A stretch of DNA of 64,000 nucleotides from Sphingobium indicum B90A (GTDB taxonomy: Bacteria > Pseudomonadota > Alphaproteobacteria > Sphingomonadales > Sphingomonadaceae), in NCBI RefSeq assembly GCF_000264945.2, contig NZ_CP013070.1, positions 1,674,001 through 1,738,000 of the forward strand, written 5' to 3'. The stretch's first letter is position 1. Every line of letters begins with the position of its first letter. Below, in pieces: positions 38,998-48,093 of this stretch. The position numbers were made by a program, and so were the translations under genes. The notes under the pieces were generated by a model, which did no database searches, was not told where the DNA came from, and worked only from the letters and a program-made list of their open reading frames with translations.

Positions 38998-40578
38998 ATG
39001 AAGGACATATTGTCCCGCTTCCCGAACCTTGCCGCCCTGCTCGCCGGTTTCCTGTCGGCGACTGGCTTCGAGCCGCTGAGGCTCTGGCCGGTCACCTTGG
39101 CCTGCTTCGCGCTCCTCATTCTCCTGATCGGACGCGCGCCCGACCGCCGCGGCGCTTTCCTGCGCGGCTGGCTGTTCGGCGTCGGCCATTTCACCCTGGG
39201 CCTCAACTGGATCGCCCACGCCTTCACCTTCCAGGACGCGATGCCCCACTGGTTCGGCTATGGCGCGGTGATCCTCCTGTCCCTCTACCTGGCCGTCTAT
39301 CCCGCACTGGCTACACTCGCAGCCTATCATCTCCCCTCCCGCAAGCGGGAGGGGCCGGGGGTGGGCACCGAGCGAAGCGAGGCCACTATCCTCACGACAA
39401 CCCTCCTCTTCGCCGCCACCTGGCTCGCCTCCGAATATCTCCGCGCCACCCTCTTCACCGGCTTCGCGTGGAACCCGCTGGGCGTCACCCTCCTCCCCAC
39501 CGGCATGGCGATCGCCTCCACCCTGATCGGCACCTACGGCCTCGGCGCGCTCGCGATCCTGGCATCCGGCGCCATCCTCCTCACCCTCCGCCGCCAGTTC
39601 CGCCCAGCCGCCGCCCTCACCGCCCCCCTCGTCGCCCTGGCCCTGTGGGGCAATCTCTCCCCTGCCCCACCGACCCCCTCAGGCGCGCCCAGAATCCGCG
39701 TGGTCCAACCCAATATCGGCCAGGACGAGAAATATTCCCCCGAACTGGAACAGGCCCATTTCCAGACCCTCGCCACTCTTTCCGGCACCCCCCGCCCGGC
39801 CCCGCGCCTGATCTTCTGGCCCGAAGCCGCCATCCCCGCCTATCTCGACCTGGAACCCGACTGGCGCGCCCGCCTCGCGGCCCTTCTCGGCCCCGGCGAC
39901 CTCCTCATGACCGGCGCGACGAAGGTCTATTTCCAGCAGGTCGAAAAGGACGGCATCACGGAAAACGCCCTTTCCGGCGCGAACAACAGCCTGTTCATCG
40001 TGGACGCGAAGGCCCGATTGCGCGGCCGCTACGACAAGTCCCACCTCGTCCCCTATGGCGAATATCTGCCGATGCGGAACATCCTCCAGCCGCTCGGCCT
40101 GTCCCGCCTGGTCCCCGGCGCAGTCGATTTCTGGCCCGGCCCCGGCCCGCAAAGCCTGACCCTGCCCGCAACGCTCGGCCGCCCCCCGCTCAGGATGGGC
40201 GTGCAGATCTGCTATGAGATCATCTTCTCCGGCCAGGTGGTGGACAGGGCCAATCGCCCCGACTTCCTCTTCAACCCCTCCAACGACGCCTGGTTCGGCA
40301 GTTGGGGCCCGGTCCAGCATCTCGCCCAAGCCCGCCTCCGCGCCCTGGAGGAGGGGATTCCCATCATCCGCTCCACCCCCACGGGAGTCTCGGCGGTGAT
40401 CGACGCGCGCGGCCAGATCCTCGGCCGCATCGCCCACCACCGCGCCGGTTTCCTCGACACCGCGCTCCCCTCTCCCCTGCCGCCGACGCTCTTCTCCCGC
40501 CTCGGCAACTGGGCGTCCTTCGCCTTCATGGCCGCGCTCGTCCTGCTGGCCATTGCCACCCGCAGATCGACCCGCTAA
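38998..40578 (+). CDS. lnt: Apolipoprotein N-acyltransferase
   Basis: Adds the third acyl chain to lipoproteins in the inner membrane. The 526-residue protein has an N-terminal multi-helix domain ([10 protein letters not shown] signature after helix 5) and a C-terminal nitrilase-like domain. Its catalytic triad is visible as Glu in FWPEAAIP (E276), Lys in [16 protein letters not shown] (K347) and Cys in [12 protein letters not shown] (C405). About residues 112-129 (nucleotides 39331-39383) are encoded by a palindromic intergenic-type repeat, giving an extra charged loop between helices. The enzyme otherwise looks complete. Confidence 0.93.
   Translation: MKDILSRFPNLAALLAGFLSATGFEPLRLWPVTLACFALLILLIGRAPDRRGAFLRGWLFGVGHFTLGLNWIAHAFTFQDAMPHWFGYGAVILLSLYLAVYPALATLAAYHLPSRKREGPGVGTERSEATILTTTLLFAATWLASEYLRATLFTGFAWNPLGVTLLPTGMAIASTLIGTYGLGALAILASGAILLTLRRQFRPAAALTAPLVALALWGNLSPAPPTPSGAPRIRVVQPNIGQDEKYSPELEQAHFQTLATLSGTPRPAPRLIFWPEAAIPAYLDLEPDWRARLAALLGPGDLLMTGATKVYFQQVEKDGITENALSGANNSLFIVDAKARLRGRYDKSHLVPYGEYLPMRNILQPLGLSRLVPGAVDFWPGPGPQSLTLPATLGRPPLRMGVQICYEIIFSGQVVDRANRPDFLFNPSNDAWFGSWGPVQHLAQARLRALEEGIPIIRSTPTGVSAVIDARGQILGRIAHHRAGFLDTALPSPLPPTLFSRLGNWASFAFMAALVLLAIATRRSTR
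39331..39383 (+). repeat. REP-like repeat inserted in the lnt coding sequence
   Basis: CCCCTCCCG-CAAG-CGGGAGGGG followed by GGGGGTGGGCACCGAGCGAAGCGAG matches the intergenic units near 28870, 29070, 36175 and 36300. It is in frame and is translated roughly as [16 protein letters not shown]. Confidence 0.82.
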
Positions 40579-40583
40579 TAGCC

Positions 40584-40603
40584 ACATAAACTTTTCTTTA
40601 TGT
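40584..40603 (+). promoter_or_regulatory. Candidate operator dyad upstream of metK
   Basis: ACATAAA-CTTTTC-TTTATGT is a perfect 7-bp dyad with a 6-base centre, 33 bases before the metK start codon. An ArsR-type SahR regulator of the methionine cycle is a possible binder (from memory of the motif's general form). I cannot confirm it. Confidence 0.35.
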
Positions 40604-40636
40604 CGCTTGCTCGAACAGCCTGCTAACGGGAGTCCC

Positions 40637-41842
<1,206 letters not shown>

Positions 41843-41863
41843 CCTGGGTTATAAAGGTACATC

Positions 41864-41895
41864 AAGGGGTTGCCAGTCGTTCGGCGACCCCTTTT
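41864..41895 (+). terminator. Rho-independent terminator after metK
   Basis: AAGGGGTTGCC-AGTCGTTC-GGCGACCCCTT forms an 11-bp stem with one wobble, followed by TTTT, 22 bases past the metK stop. Confidence 0.85.
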
Positions 41896-41958
41896 CCTTC
41901 ATCCTCACCGTTCCTTAACCATGGCTCGTTTAGCGTAGCGTGGATTAGGAGACATGGT

Positions 41959-42666
41959 TTGGCCTCTTCCCTTTCTTACGGCACCAACGGCGCCGAAGCC
42001 GCATGGGCCGCCCTCAACCGCAGCCAGGCGGTGATCGAATTCGCGCTGGACGGCACGATCCTGACTGCCAACGCCAATTTCCTGGGCCTGATGGGCTATC
42101 GCCTGGAAGAGATCGCCGGCAAGCACCACCGGATATTCTGCGCGCCCGACCATGCCCAATCGCAGGATTATGCCGATTTCTGGCAGAAACTCGGTTCCGG
42201 CGCGTTCGACGCGGGCGCCTATGAACGCCGCGACCGCGACGGCCGCGAAATCTGGTTGCAGGCCACCTACAATCCCGTCTTCGGAGCCGACGGCACCCCG
42301 CGCAAGGTCGTGAAGATCGCCACCGACATCACCCGCCAGGTCCGGCAGGAGCGGGAGGCGCGCCACCGCCTGGCCGACAGCCACCGCCTCCAGCATGATC
42401 TGGAGCGGCAGAAGAACGCGCTGGAAAAGACGATGAACCAATTGGCCGACATCGTGTCGACCATCCGGGGCATCGCCGCCCAGACCAACATGCTCGCCCT
42501 CAACGCCCGGATAGAGGCCGCCCGCGCCGGGGAGGCCGGTCGCGGCTTCGCGGTGGTCGCGGGCGAGGTCAAGAAACTGGCCGACGACACCCGCTTCGCC
42601 ACGGAACGCGCCGCGGCCATGATGCAGCAGAACAGCGGCATGGCCGAACGGCTGCCCGCCGCCTGA
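41959..42666 (+). CDS. Soluble PAS-MCP signalling protein
   Basis: A 235-residue cytoplasmic chemoreceptor-like protein with a PAS domain ([38 protein letters not shown] and [32 protein letters not shown]). A short linker follows and then half of a methyl-accepting signalling domain. Its hairpin tip is visible ([43 protein letters not shown]), but most of the flanking methylation helices are missing and there is no transmembrane segment. The TTG at 41959 has AGGAG upstream and best fits; the nearby ATG is out of frame. Such short PAS-MCP proteins can act with CheA/W arrays. Confidence 0.8.
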   Translation: MASSLSYGTNGAEAAWAALNRSQAVIEFALDGTILTANANFLGLMGYRLEEIAGKHHRIFCAPDHAQSQDYADFWQKLGSGAFDAGAYERRDRDGREIWLQATYNPVFGADGTPRKVVKIATDITRQVRQEREARHRLADSHRLQHDLERQKNALEKTMNQLADIVSTIRGIAAQTNMLALNARIEAARAGEAGRGFAVVAGEVKKLADDTRFATERAAAMMQQNSGMAERLPAA

Positions 42667-42807
42667 CAGGGCCGCGCATGGCGGCAACATGACCAAAAGT
42701 TCATTGGCGCGCCGCCCGCGAAACGCCCATAAGCAGGCCGTCGGACCCGCACCCCTGTCGGGTCCGGCAACCCTCTTTCCAAAGGGGAATGCGATGACCG
42801 GGCCGTT

Positions 42808-42912
42808 ATGACCTTTCGCCTTTGTCGCCCTTGCCCTCCCGGTCGGCGGCGCAGCCCCGCGCTGGCCGGGCCATGCAAGGACGCCGAGGGCCGCTTCGCC
42901 AAAGGCAAGTGA
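42808..42912 (+). pseudogene. Possible frameshifted small secreted protein
   Basis: A 34-residue frame ends GPCKDAEGRFAKGK, like the tail of tiny secreted sphingomonad proteins. A signal-like segment (FAFVALALPVGGAA) appears in a different frame just upstream, and a better Shine-Dalgarno precedes an ATG at 42794 that hits a stop after five codons. It is therefore either a decayed gene or chance. Confidence 0.3.
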
Positions 42913-42960
42913 CCTGACGGGTTCGCATCGGCCCTCACCCATCGCCCCCCAATGGAACAA

Positions 42961-43036
42961 GCCCGGCGCCCGCCCACGGCGCCGGGCCTCAGCCTCCTGT
43001 CCCCGGCGCCATCTCCTCAACACCGGGGACAGGAGG
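42961..43036. terminator. Two consecutive GC-rich stem-loops upstream of trmB
   Basis: GCCCGGCGCC-CGCCCAC-GGCGCCGGGC (10 bp) is followed by CCTCCTGTCCCCGG and CCGGGGACAGGAGG (14 bp, 16-base loop). A third weaker dyad with arms CATTTTCGA/TCGAAAATG lies at 43074-43114, just before trmB. No strong T-run is seen. Confidence 0.45.
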
Positions 43037-43130
43037 CGCCCCCACGACGCCGCGCCCCTTCTCGCCCGTCCCTCATTTTCGATCCGGCAGGTGATTTCAC
43101 TCGCCTCGAAAATGCTCTATCCGCCCGCGC

Positions 43131-43826
43131 ATGACAGCGCATAAATCCGGCGATCCCACCACGCTCAACCGCCTCTACGGCCGCCAGTCCGGGCACAAGC
43201 TCCGCAAGGGGCAGCAGGAGCTGGTCGACGCCCTGCTCCCCGCCCTCTCCGTCCCGCAAGAGGGAGAGGTCACCGCCGCCGGCCTGTTCGGCTACGACCG
43301 CCCCCTGCATTTCGAGATCGGCTTCGGCGGCGGGGAGCATCTCGCCTATCGCGCCGACCTGTTGCCCGACCATGGCTTCATCGGCTGCGAACCCTTCCTG
43401 AACGGCGTCGTCACCGCGCTCGGCCATGTCCGCGACCAGGCGCTGGGCAATGTCCGGCTCCACATGGGCGACGCGCTGTCGGTGCTGGCCCGCATCCCCG
43501 ACGGCGCGCTCAGCTTCGTCTACCTGCTCCACCCCGATCCCTGGCCCAAGGCGCGCCATGCCAAGCGCCGCATGATGAACCCCGGCCCGGTCGCGATGAT
43601 CGCGCGCAAGCTCAAGCCGGGCGGCGAATTTCGCTTCGGCACGGATCACCCGGTCTATCTGCGCTGGGCGCTGATGGTGATGAACGGCCATCCCGATTTC
43701 GAATGGCTGGCCAGCACCCCCCAGGATTTCCAGAACCGCCCCGGCGGCTGGCCGGAAACCCGCTACGAAGCCAAGGCCCGCAAGCTCGGCCATGAGGTCT
43801 GGTACTTTCGCTACCGGCGGCGTTAG
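43131..43826 (+). CDS. trmB: tRNA (guanine-N7-)-methyltransferase
   Basis: Methylates G46 in the variable loop of tRNAs with S-adenosylmethionine. The 231-residue protein has the SAM motif FEIGFGGGEHLAYRAD (about residue 64), then EPFLNGVVTAL, and YLLHPDPWPKARHAKRRMMNPGPVAMIARKLKPGGEFRFGTDHPVYLRWAL, which is diagnostic for TrmB. Start at 43131 (MTAHKSGDPTTLNRLYGR) fits the family. Confidence 0.96.
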   Translation: MTAHKSGDPTTLNRLYGRQSGHKLRKGQQELVDALLPALSVPQEGEVTAAGLFGYDRPLHFEIGFGGGEHLAYRADLLPDHGFIGCEPFLNGVVTALGHVRDQALGNVRLHMGDALSVLARIPDGALSFVYLLHPDPWPKARHAKRRMMNPGPVAMIARKLKPGGEFRFGTDHPVYLRWALMVMNGHPDFEWLASTPQDFQNRPGGWPETRYEAKARKLGHEVWYFRYRRR

Positions 43827-43933
43827 GCTGCGACAGTCCGGCGGAATCGCCCGGCCATTCGGAAAATGTTTACGGCCCCGACAGGATCGGTCATTGCTGA
43901 TCCTTCCACTGTCCAGCCGGAGGTTCAATATCC

Positions 43934-44455
43934 ATGATGACGCTGTATGACGCCTTCGTGCCCGGCTGCCTCCAGATCCTGGAATCGGTCTCGCGGCTGG
44001 TGGCGAAGGCGAAGACTTATTGCGATCAGCACGCCCTTCCCCACGAACATTTGCTTCAGGCGAAACTCGCGCCCGACATGCTGGACTTCGCCTATCAGGT
44101 GAAAAGCTGCGCCGTGCATTCGATCGGGGCGATCCGCGGCGTCCAGAGCGGAAATTTCTCGCCCGACCAAACGATGCCGCCCGACAGTTTCGAAGGATTG
44201 GCCGCCCGGATGGCCGAAACCATCGACGCGCTCCGGGCGCTAGAGATTGCCGATGTGGAGGGCCTCAGCGAAAGGCAGATGACCTTCACCATCGGCGACA
44301 AGTTGCGCTGGAACCTGCTGGGCAAGGATTTCCTGCTGAGCTTTTCCCAGCCCAACTTCTATTTCCATGCCGCCACGGCCTATGACATCCTGCGGGCGAG
44401 CGGAGTGCCCCTGGGCAAGAGGGACTATCTCGGCGCCGTCAGGAAGCTGCCCTAG
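43934..44455 (+). CDS. DUF1993 family protein
   Basis: A 173-residue helical protein starting MMTLYDAFVPGCLQILESVSRLVAKAKTYCDQHALPHEHLLQAKLAPDMLDFAYQVKSCAVHS (outlined), the DUF1993 signature. This fold resembles DinB-type four-helix bundles with metal-binding His residues; function not known. The stop codon TAG lies inside the CTAG target of the MITE-like element that follows, so the insertion may have arrived exactly at the gene's end. Confidence 0.85.
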   Translation: MMTLYDAFVPGCLQILESVSRLVAKAKTYCDQHALPHEHLLQAKLAPDMLDFAYQVKSCAVHSIGAIRGVQSGNFSPDQTMPPDSFEGLAARMAETIDALRALEIADVEGLSERQMTFTIGDKLRWNLLGKDFLLSFSQPNFYFHAATAYDILRASGVPLGKRDYLGAVRKLP

Positions 44456-44586
44456 GGCCGATCGACATTCAGCCCATAACGGCCTGCAAATGGCAGTTTC
44501 CCGTGCTTCCGGTGCTCACGTACTTTAAGTACGCTGCGCTCCGGGTCACAGAAAACGGCTCGCCCTGAACTGAATGTCGATCGGTC
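44456..44586. mobile_element. MITE-like element copy 2 (131 bp)
   Basis: Terminal inverted repeats GGCCGATCGACATTCAG and GGACCGATCGACATTCAG, flanked by CTAG at 44452-44455 and 44587-44590. The interior matches copy 1 (28904-29066) in pieces: GGCCTGCAAATGG, CCCGTGCTTCCGGTGCTCACG (in parts), ACTTTAAGTACGCT, CTCCGGGTCACAGAAAA, CGGCTCGCC. It lacks the 28-base palindrome present in copy 1. Confidence 0.8.
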
Positions 44587-44620
44587 CTAGGGCTGTATCG
44601 ACCTCCAGCCGTGGCGGCCC
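44587..44620. repeat. Degenerate end of a third MITE-like element
   Basis: CTAGGGCTGTATCGACCTCC followed by AGCCGTGGCGGCC resembles the left end of copy 1 (CTAGGCCGTATCGACATT, GAGCCCTGGCGGCC). It directly abuts copy 2, suggesting a remnant of an older insertion. Confidence 0.5.
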
Positions 44621-44626
44621 CGCCGG

Positions 44627-45538
44627 TCAGGCGCTTCCCGGCCGGCCTCCCCCTCGGCGCGGCTCCCCGTTTCCGACTATCTCGCGAAAGAACAATGCCA
44701 GGCGGTCGCGCATGCCCTGGTCGAGCGACTGGGACAGGAACAGCCGCCTTTCCCAGGTGCCGACCTTGACGATGGGCACCAGCCGGTGCCCGCAATCCAG
44801 CCGCTGCACCGTGGAATGCAGCATGATGACCGCGCCCGCGCCCTGCGTGGCCAGTTCCACCGCGACCTCATGATGCTGCACCTCGCTGTGCAGCGTCGGC
44901 TGCATGATGCCGACCGAGGCCAGCATGCGCAGTTGGTCGCAGCTTCGCAGCGGCGGAATGTTCCAACTGATGAAGGGCAGCGACTGCAATCCCTGCGCCT
45001 GCGCCCGGTCGCGCAGCTCGCGCGTCGCGAACACGAAGGCCGGCTCAGCGAAGATCGGTTCGAACGCGCCCGGCGGATCGGATTGCGGGCGGGAGAATAT
45101 CGCGCAGTCCAGCATGCCCCGCGCCACCTGGTCGTCGACGTCCGCGCCCGACTCGTTGTGCACGAAGTCGAGCGCGATGTCGCTATTCTCCATCAGGAAT
45201 CGGGGCAGCGCCGGGCGCACATATTCGTTGAGCAGGAAGGTGCCGATGAAGATGCGCACCTTCTGCGGGGCCGCTCCCCGGAACAGCCGTCCCAGTTCAT
45301 GCCCCTTCTGGGCGAAGGCCATGACTCCTTCCCGGAACCGTTCGCCTTCGGGCGTCAGGCTCATGCTGCGCCCCGCCCTGCGGTGGAACAGGGTGGCGCC
45401 GACCTGCTGTTCCAACGCCCGCATCTGCTCGCTGACGGCGGCTTGCGATATGCGCAGGTTTTCCGACGCCTGGCGGAAGGATTGCGCCCGGCCGACCGCC
45501 AGGAAGATTTCCAACTGGCGCGGCGTGAAACGGAACAT
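44627..45538 (-). CDS. LysR-family transcriptional regulator
   Basis: A 303-residue LTTR. The N-terminal winged HTH reads FTPRQLEIFLAVGRAQSFRQASENLRISQAAVSEQMRALEQQVGATLFHRR, and the rest is a substrate-binding effector domain. It diverges from the TonB receptor-sulfatase operon, and a dyad CCTTGTC-ACCG-GACAAGG lies in between, so it probably regulates that operon; the effector is unknown. The ATG at 45538 has GGAGAGG upstream; a longer frame from 45610 would run into the operator. The 3' end is next to MITE remnants. Confidence 0.9.
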   Translation of the reverse strand: MFRFTPRQLEIFLAVGRAQSFRQASENLRISQAAVSEQMRALEQQVGATLFHRRAGRSMSLTPEGERFREGVMAFAQKGHELGRLFRGAAPQKVRIFIGTFLLNEYVRPALPRFLMENSDIALDFVHNESGADVDDQVARGMLDCAIFSRPQSDPPGAFEPIFAEPAFVFATRELRDRAQAQGLQSLPFISWNIPPLRSCDQLRMLASVGIMQPTLHSEVQHHEVAVELATQGAGAVIMLHSTVQRLDCGHRLVPIVKVGTWERRLFLSQSLDQGMRDRLALFFREIVGNGEPRRGGGRPGSA

Positions 45539-45601
45539 GGCCGACCTCTCCCCCTGCTGCTGCCGCGCCTCTGCGGGCGCCGCATCAGGGTATAGGCTGT
45601 A

Positions 45602-45619
45602 CCTTGTCACCGGACAAGG
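45602..45619 (+). promoter_or_regulatory. Candidate LysR operator
   Basis: CCTTGTC-ACCG-GACAAGG is a perfect 7-bp dyad, 63 bases from the lysR start and about 93 from the receptor start. Further TTGTC/GACAA half-sites occur at about 45632-45675. The position suits an LTTR that autoregulates and activates the divergent operon. Confidence 0.5.
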
Positions 45620-45711
45620 CCGAGCCCCATTGTCCTCCCGCCCCCTTGTGGCGACAGTGCATGGGACAAGCCGGGCCGACGGACGATCGGCCAGACCATG
45701 GAGGGGAGAAT

Positions 45712-48072
45712 ATGAACGGGAAACGACGTCTGGCGCACCGCGTGCCGAAGCTGGCTCTGCTCGCCGGCCTCTGCCTGCCGGCGATGGCCGCCGCGCAGGA
45801 CGATGCCGGATCGGGCGGCATCCAGGACATCGTCGTCACCGCGCAGAAGCGCGCCGAAAACGTCCAGGACATACCGATCGCGATCAACGCCCTGGGCGGG
45901 GAGGCGCTGGCCGAACGGCGCATCGCCGATCCGACCGACCTGGTCCGGCAATTCCCTAACCTCAGCTTCAAGCAGAGCTCGGCCGTCAATGCCGGCATTT
46001 CCATCCGCGGCGTTGGCACCCAGAATTTCCACCTTACCGCGCAGCAGGCGGTGGGCCAGTATCTGGACGAGGTGTCGCTGGTGACGCCCTTCTCCAGCAC
46101 CTTCGGCCTGTTCGACCTGGAACGGGTGGAGATATTGCGCGGGCCGCAGAACACCCTGTTCGGCCGCAACACCACCGGCGGCGCGATCAACTATGTGTCG
46201 CGCCGGCCGGACGCTGGGGAGGGCTTCAACGGCTATGCCCGCATCAATGCCGGGCGCTTCGACCGCGTCGATGTGGAGGGGGCGATCGGCCTGCCGCTGA
46301 CCGACACGCTCGCCATCCGCGTCGCGGGGCAGGTGCAGACCCGCGACGGCGTGTTCCGCGACGTTTCGACCGGGGCGAAGATCGGATCGACCAAGCGCTA
46401 TTCCGGCCGCTTCGGCATCGGCTGGCAACCCGATAAGGACACCGAACTGCTGCTGTCGGGCCATGTCGGCTATAATCGCGGATCGCGCCTGCCGCGCAAG
46501 GCGGTCGGCCGCTTCCTGCCCGACGGCGTCACCCCCTGCCCCGCCAACGATCTGGGCGTGGAGCAGTTCGAACGCGTCAACAATTGCGTGTCGACCGGCA
46601 AGGGCGGCCTGACCTTCAATCCCTCGCTGTCGCGCTGGCGCGACGCCTATGACGCGGGCAGCAACCTGGCCGATGTCGATTTCGAGGGCGGATCGCTGCG
46701 CCTGCGCCATGATTTCGGCGGCTTCTCCTTGACCGCCATCTCCGCCTTCGACCGCACCAAGATTCTCTATGCGGAGGAAGGCGGCGGCCTGCCCTATGCC
46801 CAATTCCAGGTGTTCCAGGACGCGGTCTACGACGTCTATTCGCAGGAGGTGCGGCTGGCGTCGGACACGGCGGGGCCGCTGAAATGGATCGCCGGGGCCT
46901 ATTGGTCCTATGAAAAGGACAGCCTGGCCACCATCGTGCGCAACAATTTCGCCGGGCCGCCGACGCTGGCGGTGGTGCCGATGGTCGCCATCGACCAGAA
47001 GGCGGAGATCGCCTCCTTCTACGGCCAGATCGACTATGCGCTGACCGACCGGCTGGACGTCAGCGCCGGCCTGCGCTGGACCAATGACCGGCGGCAGGGC
47101 CTGCGCGACGTCATCACCGCCCTCGACAGCGTGACCGGCCTGCCCGGCGCGGCCCGCCTGCCCGCCGACTTCTTCTTCTCGCGCGGCTTCCTGACCGGCC
47201 TCGCCGCCAATTTCACGCTGCCCTGCGCGGCGGGCGTGGTCGGCTGCCGCGGCCCGCTCACCCCCTTGAAGCAGGACGTCAGCAAGCTGGCGGGCAAGAT
47301 CTCCGCCCATTACGAACTGGCGACCGACGTCATGGCCTATCTCAGCTATTCGCGCGGCTTCAAATCGGGTTCCTTCGACATCCGCGCCCAGGGCGTGTTC
47401 AACGGCACCGGCAACACCCCGGTCCGCCCGGAAACGCTCGACGCCTATGAACTCGGCCTCAAGTCGCGCCTGTTCGACCGGCGGGTGCAGATCAACGTCG
47501 CGGCGTTCCGCTACGACTGGAAGGATCTTCAGACCTTCGGCCAGGTGCCGGTGCTGGGCCCGGCCTTCATCAACCTGCCCAAGGCGCGGCTGACCGGCGT
47601 CGAGGCGGAGGCGAAGATCGCGCCCGGCGGCGGCTTCGAACTGGACCTGGCCGGCGCCTTCCTCGACACCGAGGTGATCGACGTCGGCGCGCTCACCCCG
47701 CAGACCGCGCTCAAGGGCGCGCCGCTCCAGCAATCGCCGCGCTGGTCGTTCAACGGCGCCGCCAGCCAGACCGTGGAACTGGGCGACAATCGCCTGACCG
47801 GCCGGATCAGCGGCCGCTATGTCGGCACGCAATATAATGAACTGACCAAGGCGCGCAGCGGCTATATCGATCCCAGCTTCTTCGTCGACGCCTCCATCGG
47901 CTTCGATTTCGGGCGGGACCGGCGGCACCAGATTTCCTTCTACGCGGACAATCTGACCTCGGAAAAGACCTGCCTGCGCAAGGAGCCGTTCGACGGCCTC
48001 AGCAACACCAACACCTGCGTGCCCAACGAAGGAACGGTCCTCTATGGCGTGACGCTCTCGACCCGCTGGTGA
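45712..48072 (+). CDS. TonB-dependent receptor
   Basis: A 786-residue outer-membrane active transporter. Signal peptide about residues 1-27 (LALLAGLCLPAMAAAQ), TonB-box/plug start DIVVTAQKRAENVQDIPIAINAL, plug core VEILRGPQNTLFGRNTTGGAINYVSRRP, and a 22-strand barrel ending VTLSTRW. The protein is of the type sphingomonads use for aromatic or steroid-like substrates; the ligand cannot be read. It is 21 bases upstream of the sulfatase gene, so they form one operon under the divergent LysR. The ATG at 45712 follows GAGGGGAG. Confidence 0.92.
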   Translation: MNGKRRLAHRVPKLALLAGLCLPAMAAAQDDAGSGGIQDIVVTAQKRAENVQDIPIAINALGGEALAERRIADPTDLVRQFPNLSFKQSSAVNAGISIRGVGTQNFHLTAQQAVGQYLDEVSLVTPFSSTFGLFDLERVEILRGPQNTLFGRNTTGGAINYVSRRPDAGEGFNGYARINAGRFDRVDVEGAIGLPLTDTLAIRVAGQVQTRDGVFRDVSTGAKIGSTKRYSGRFGIGWQPDKDTELLLSGHVGYNRGSRLPRKAVGRFLPDGVTPCPANDLGVEQFERVNNCVSTGKGGLTFNPSLSRWRDAYDAGSNLADVDFEGGSLRLRHDFGGFSLTAISAFDRTKILYAEEGGGLPYAQFQVFQDAVYDVYSQEVRLASDTAGPLKWIAGAYWSYEKDSLATIVRNNFAGPPTLAVVPMVAIDQKAEIASFYGQIDYALTDRLDVSAGLRWTNDRRQGLRDVITALDSVTGLPGAARLPADFFFSRGFLTGLAANFTLPCAAGVVGCRGPLTPLKQDVSKLAGKISAHYELATDVMAYLSYSRGFKSGSFDIRAQGVFNGTGNTPVRPETLDAYELGLKSRLFDRRVQINVAAFRYDWKDLQTFGQVPVLGPAFINLPKARLTGVEAEAKIAPGGGFELDLAGAFLDTEVIDVGALTPQTALKGAPLQQSPRWSFNGAASQTVELGDNRLTGRISGRYVGTQYNELTKARSGYIDPSFFVDASIGFDFGRDRRHQISFYADNLTSEKTCLRKEPFDGLSNTNTCVPNEGTVLYGVTLSTRW

Positions 48073-48093
48073 CCGGACAGGAGGTTTGACGAC

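Larger units (their letters stand above)
42667..43130. other. Intergenic region with stem-loops and a small possible gene
   Basis: About 460 bases upstream of trmB. It holds a possible 34-codon frame (42808-42912), three stem-loops (42961-42987, 42993-43036, 43074-43114) and no other clear gene. Several degenerate start codons and G-rich runs are seen but give no convincing second frame. Confidence 0.6.

Noticed and set aside
40560..40636. SAM riboswitch upstream of metK
   Set aside because: The leader is short and shows only one AT-rich dyad, without the conserved cores of SAM-I, SAM-II or SAM/SAH riboswitches.
45607..47928. 773-codon open frame on the minus strand
   Set aside because: Antisense to the receptor at 45712, which has signal, plug and barrel motifs.
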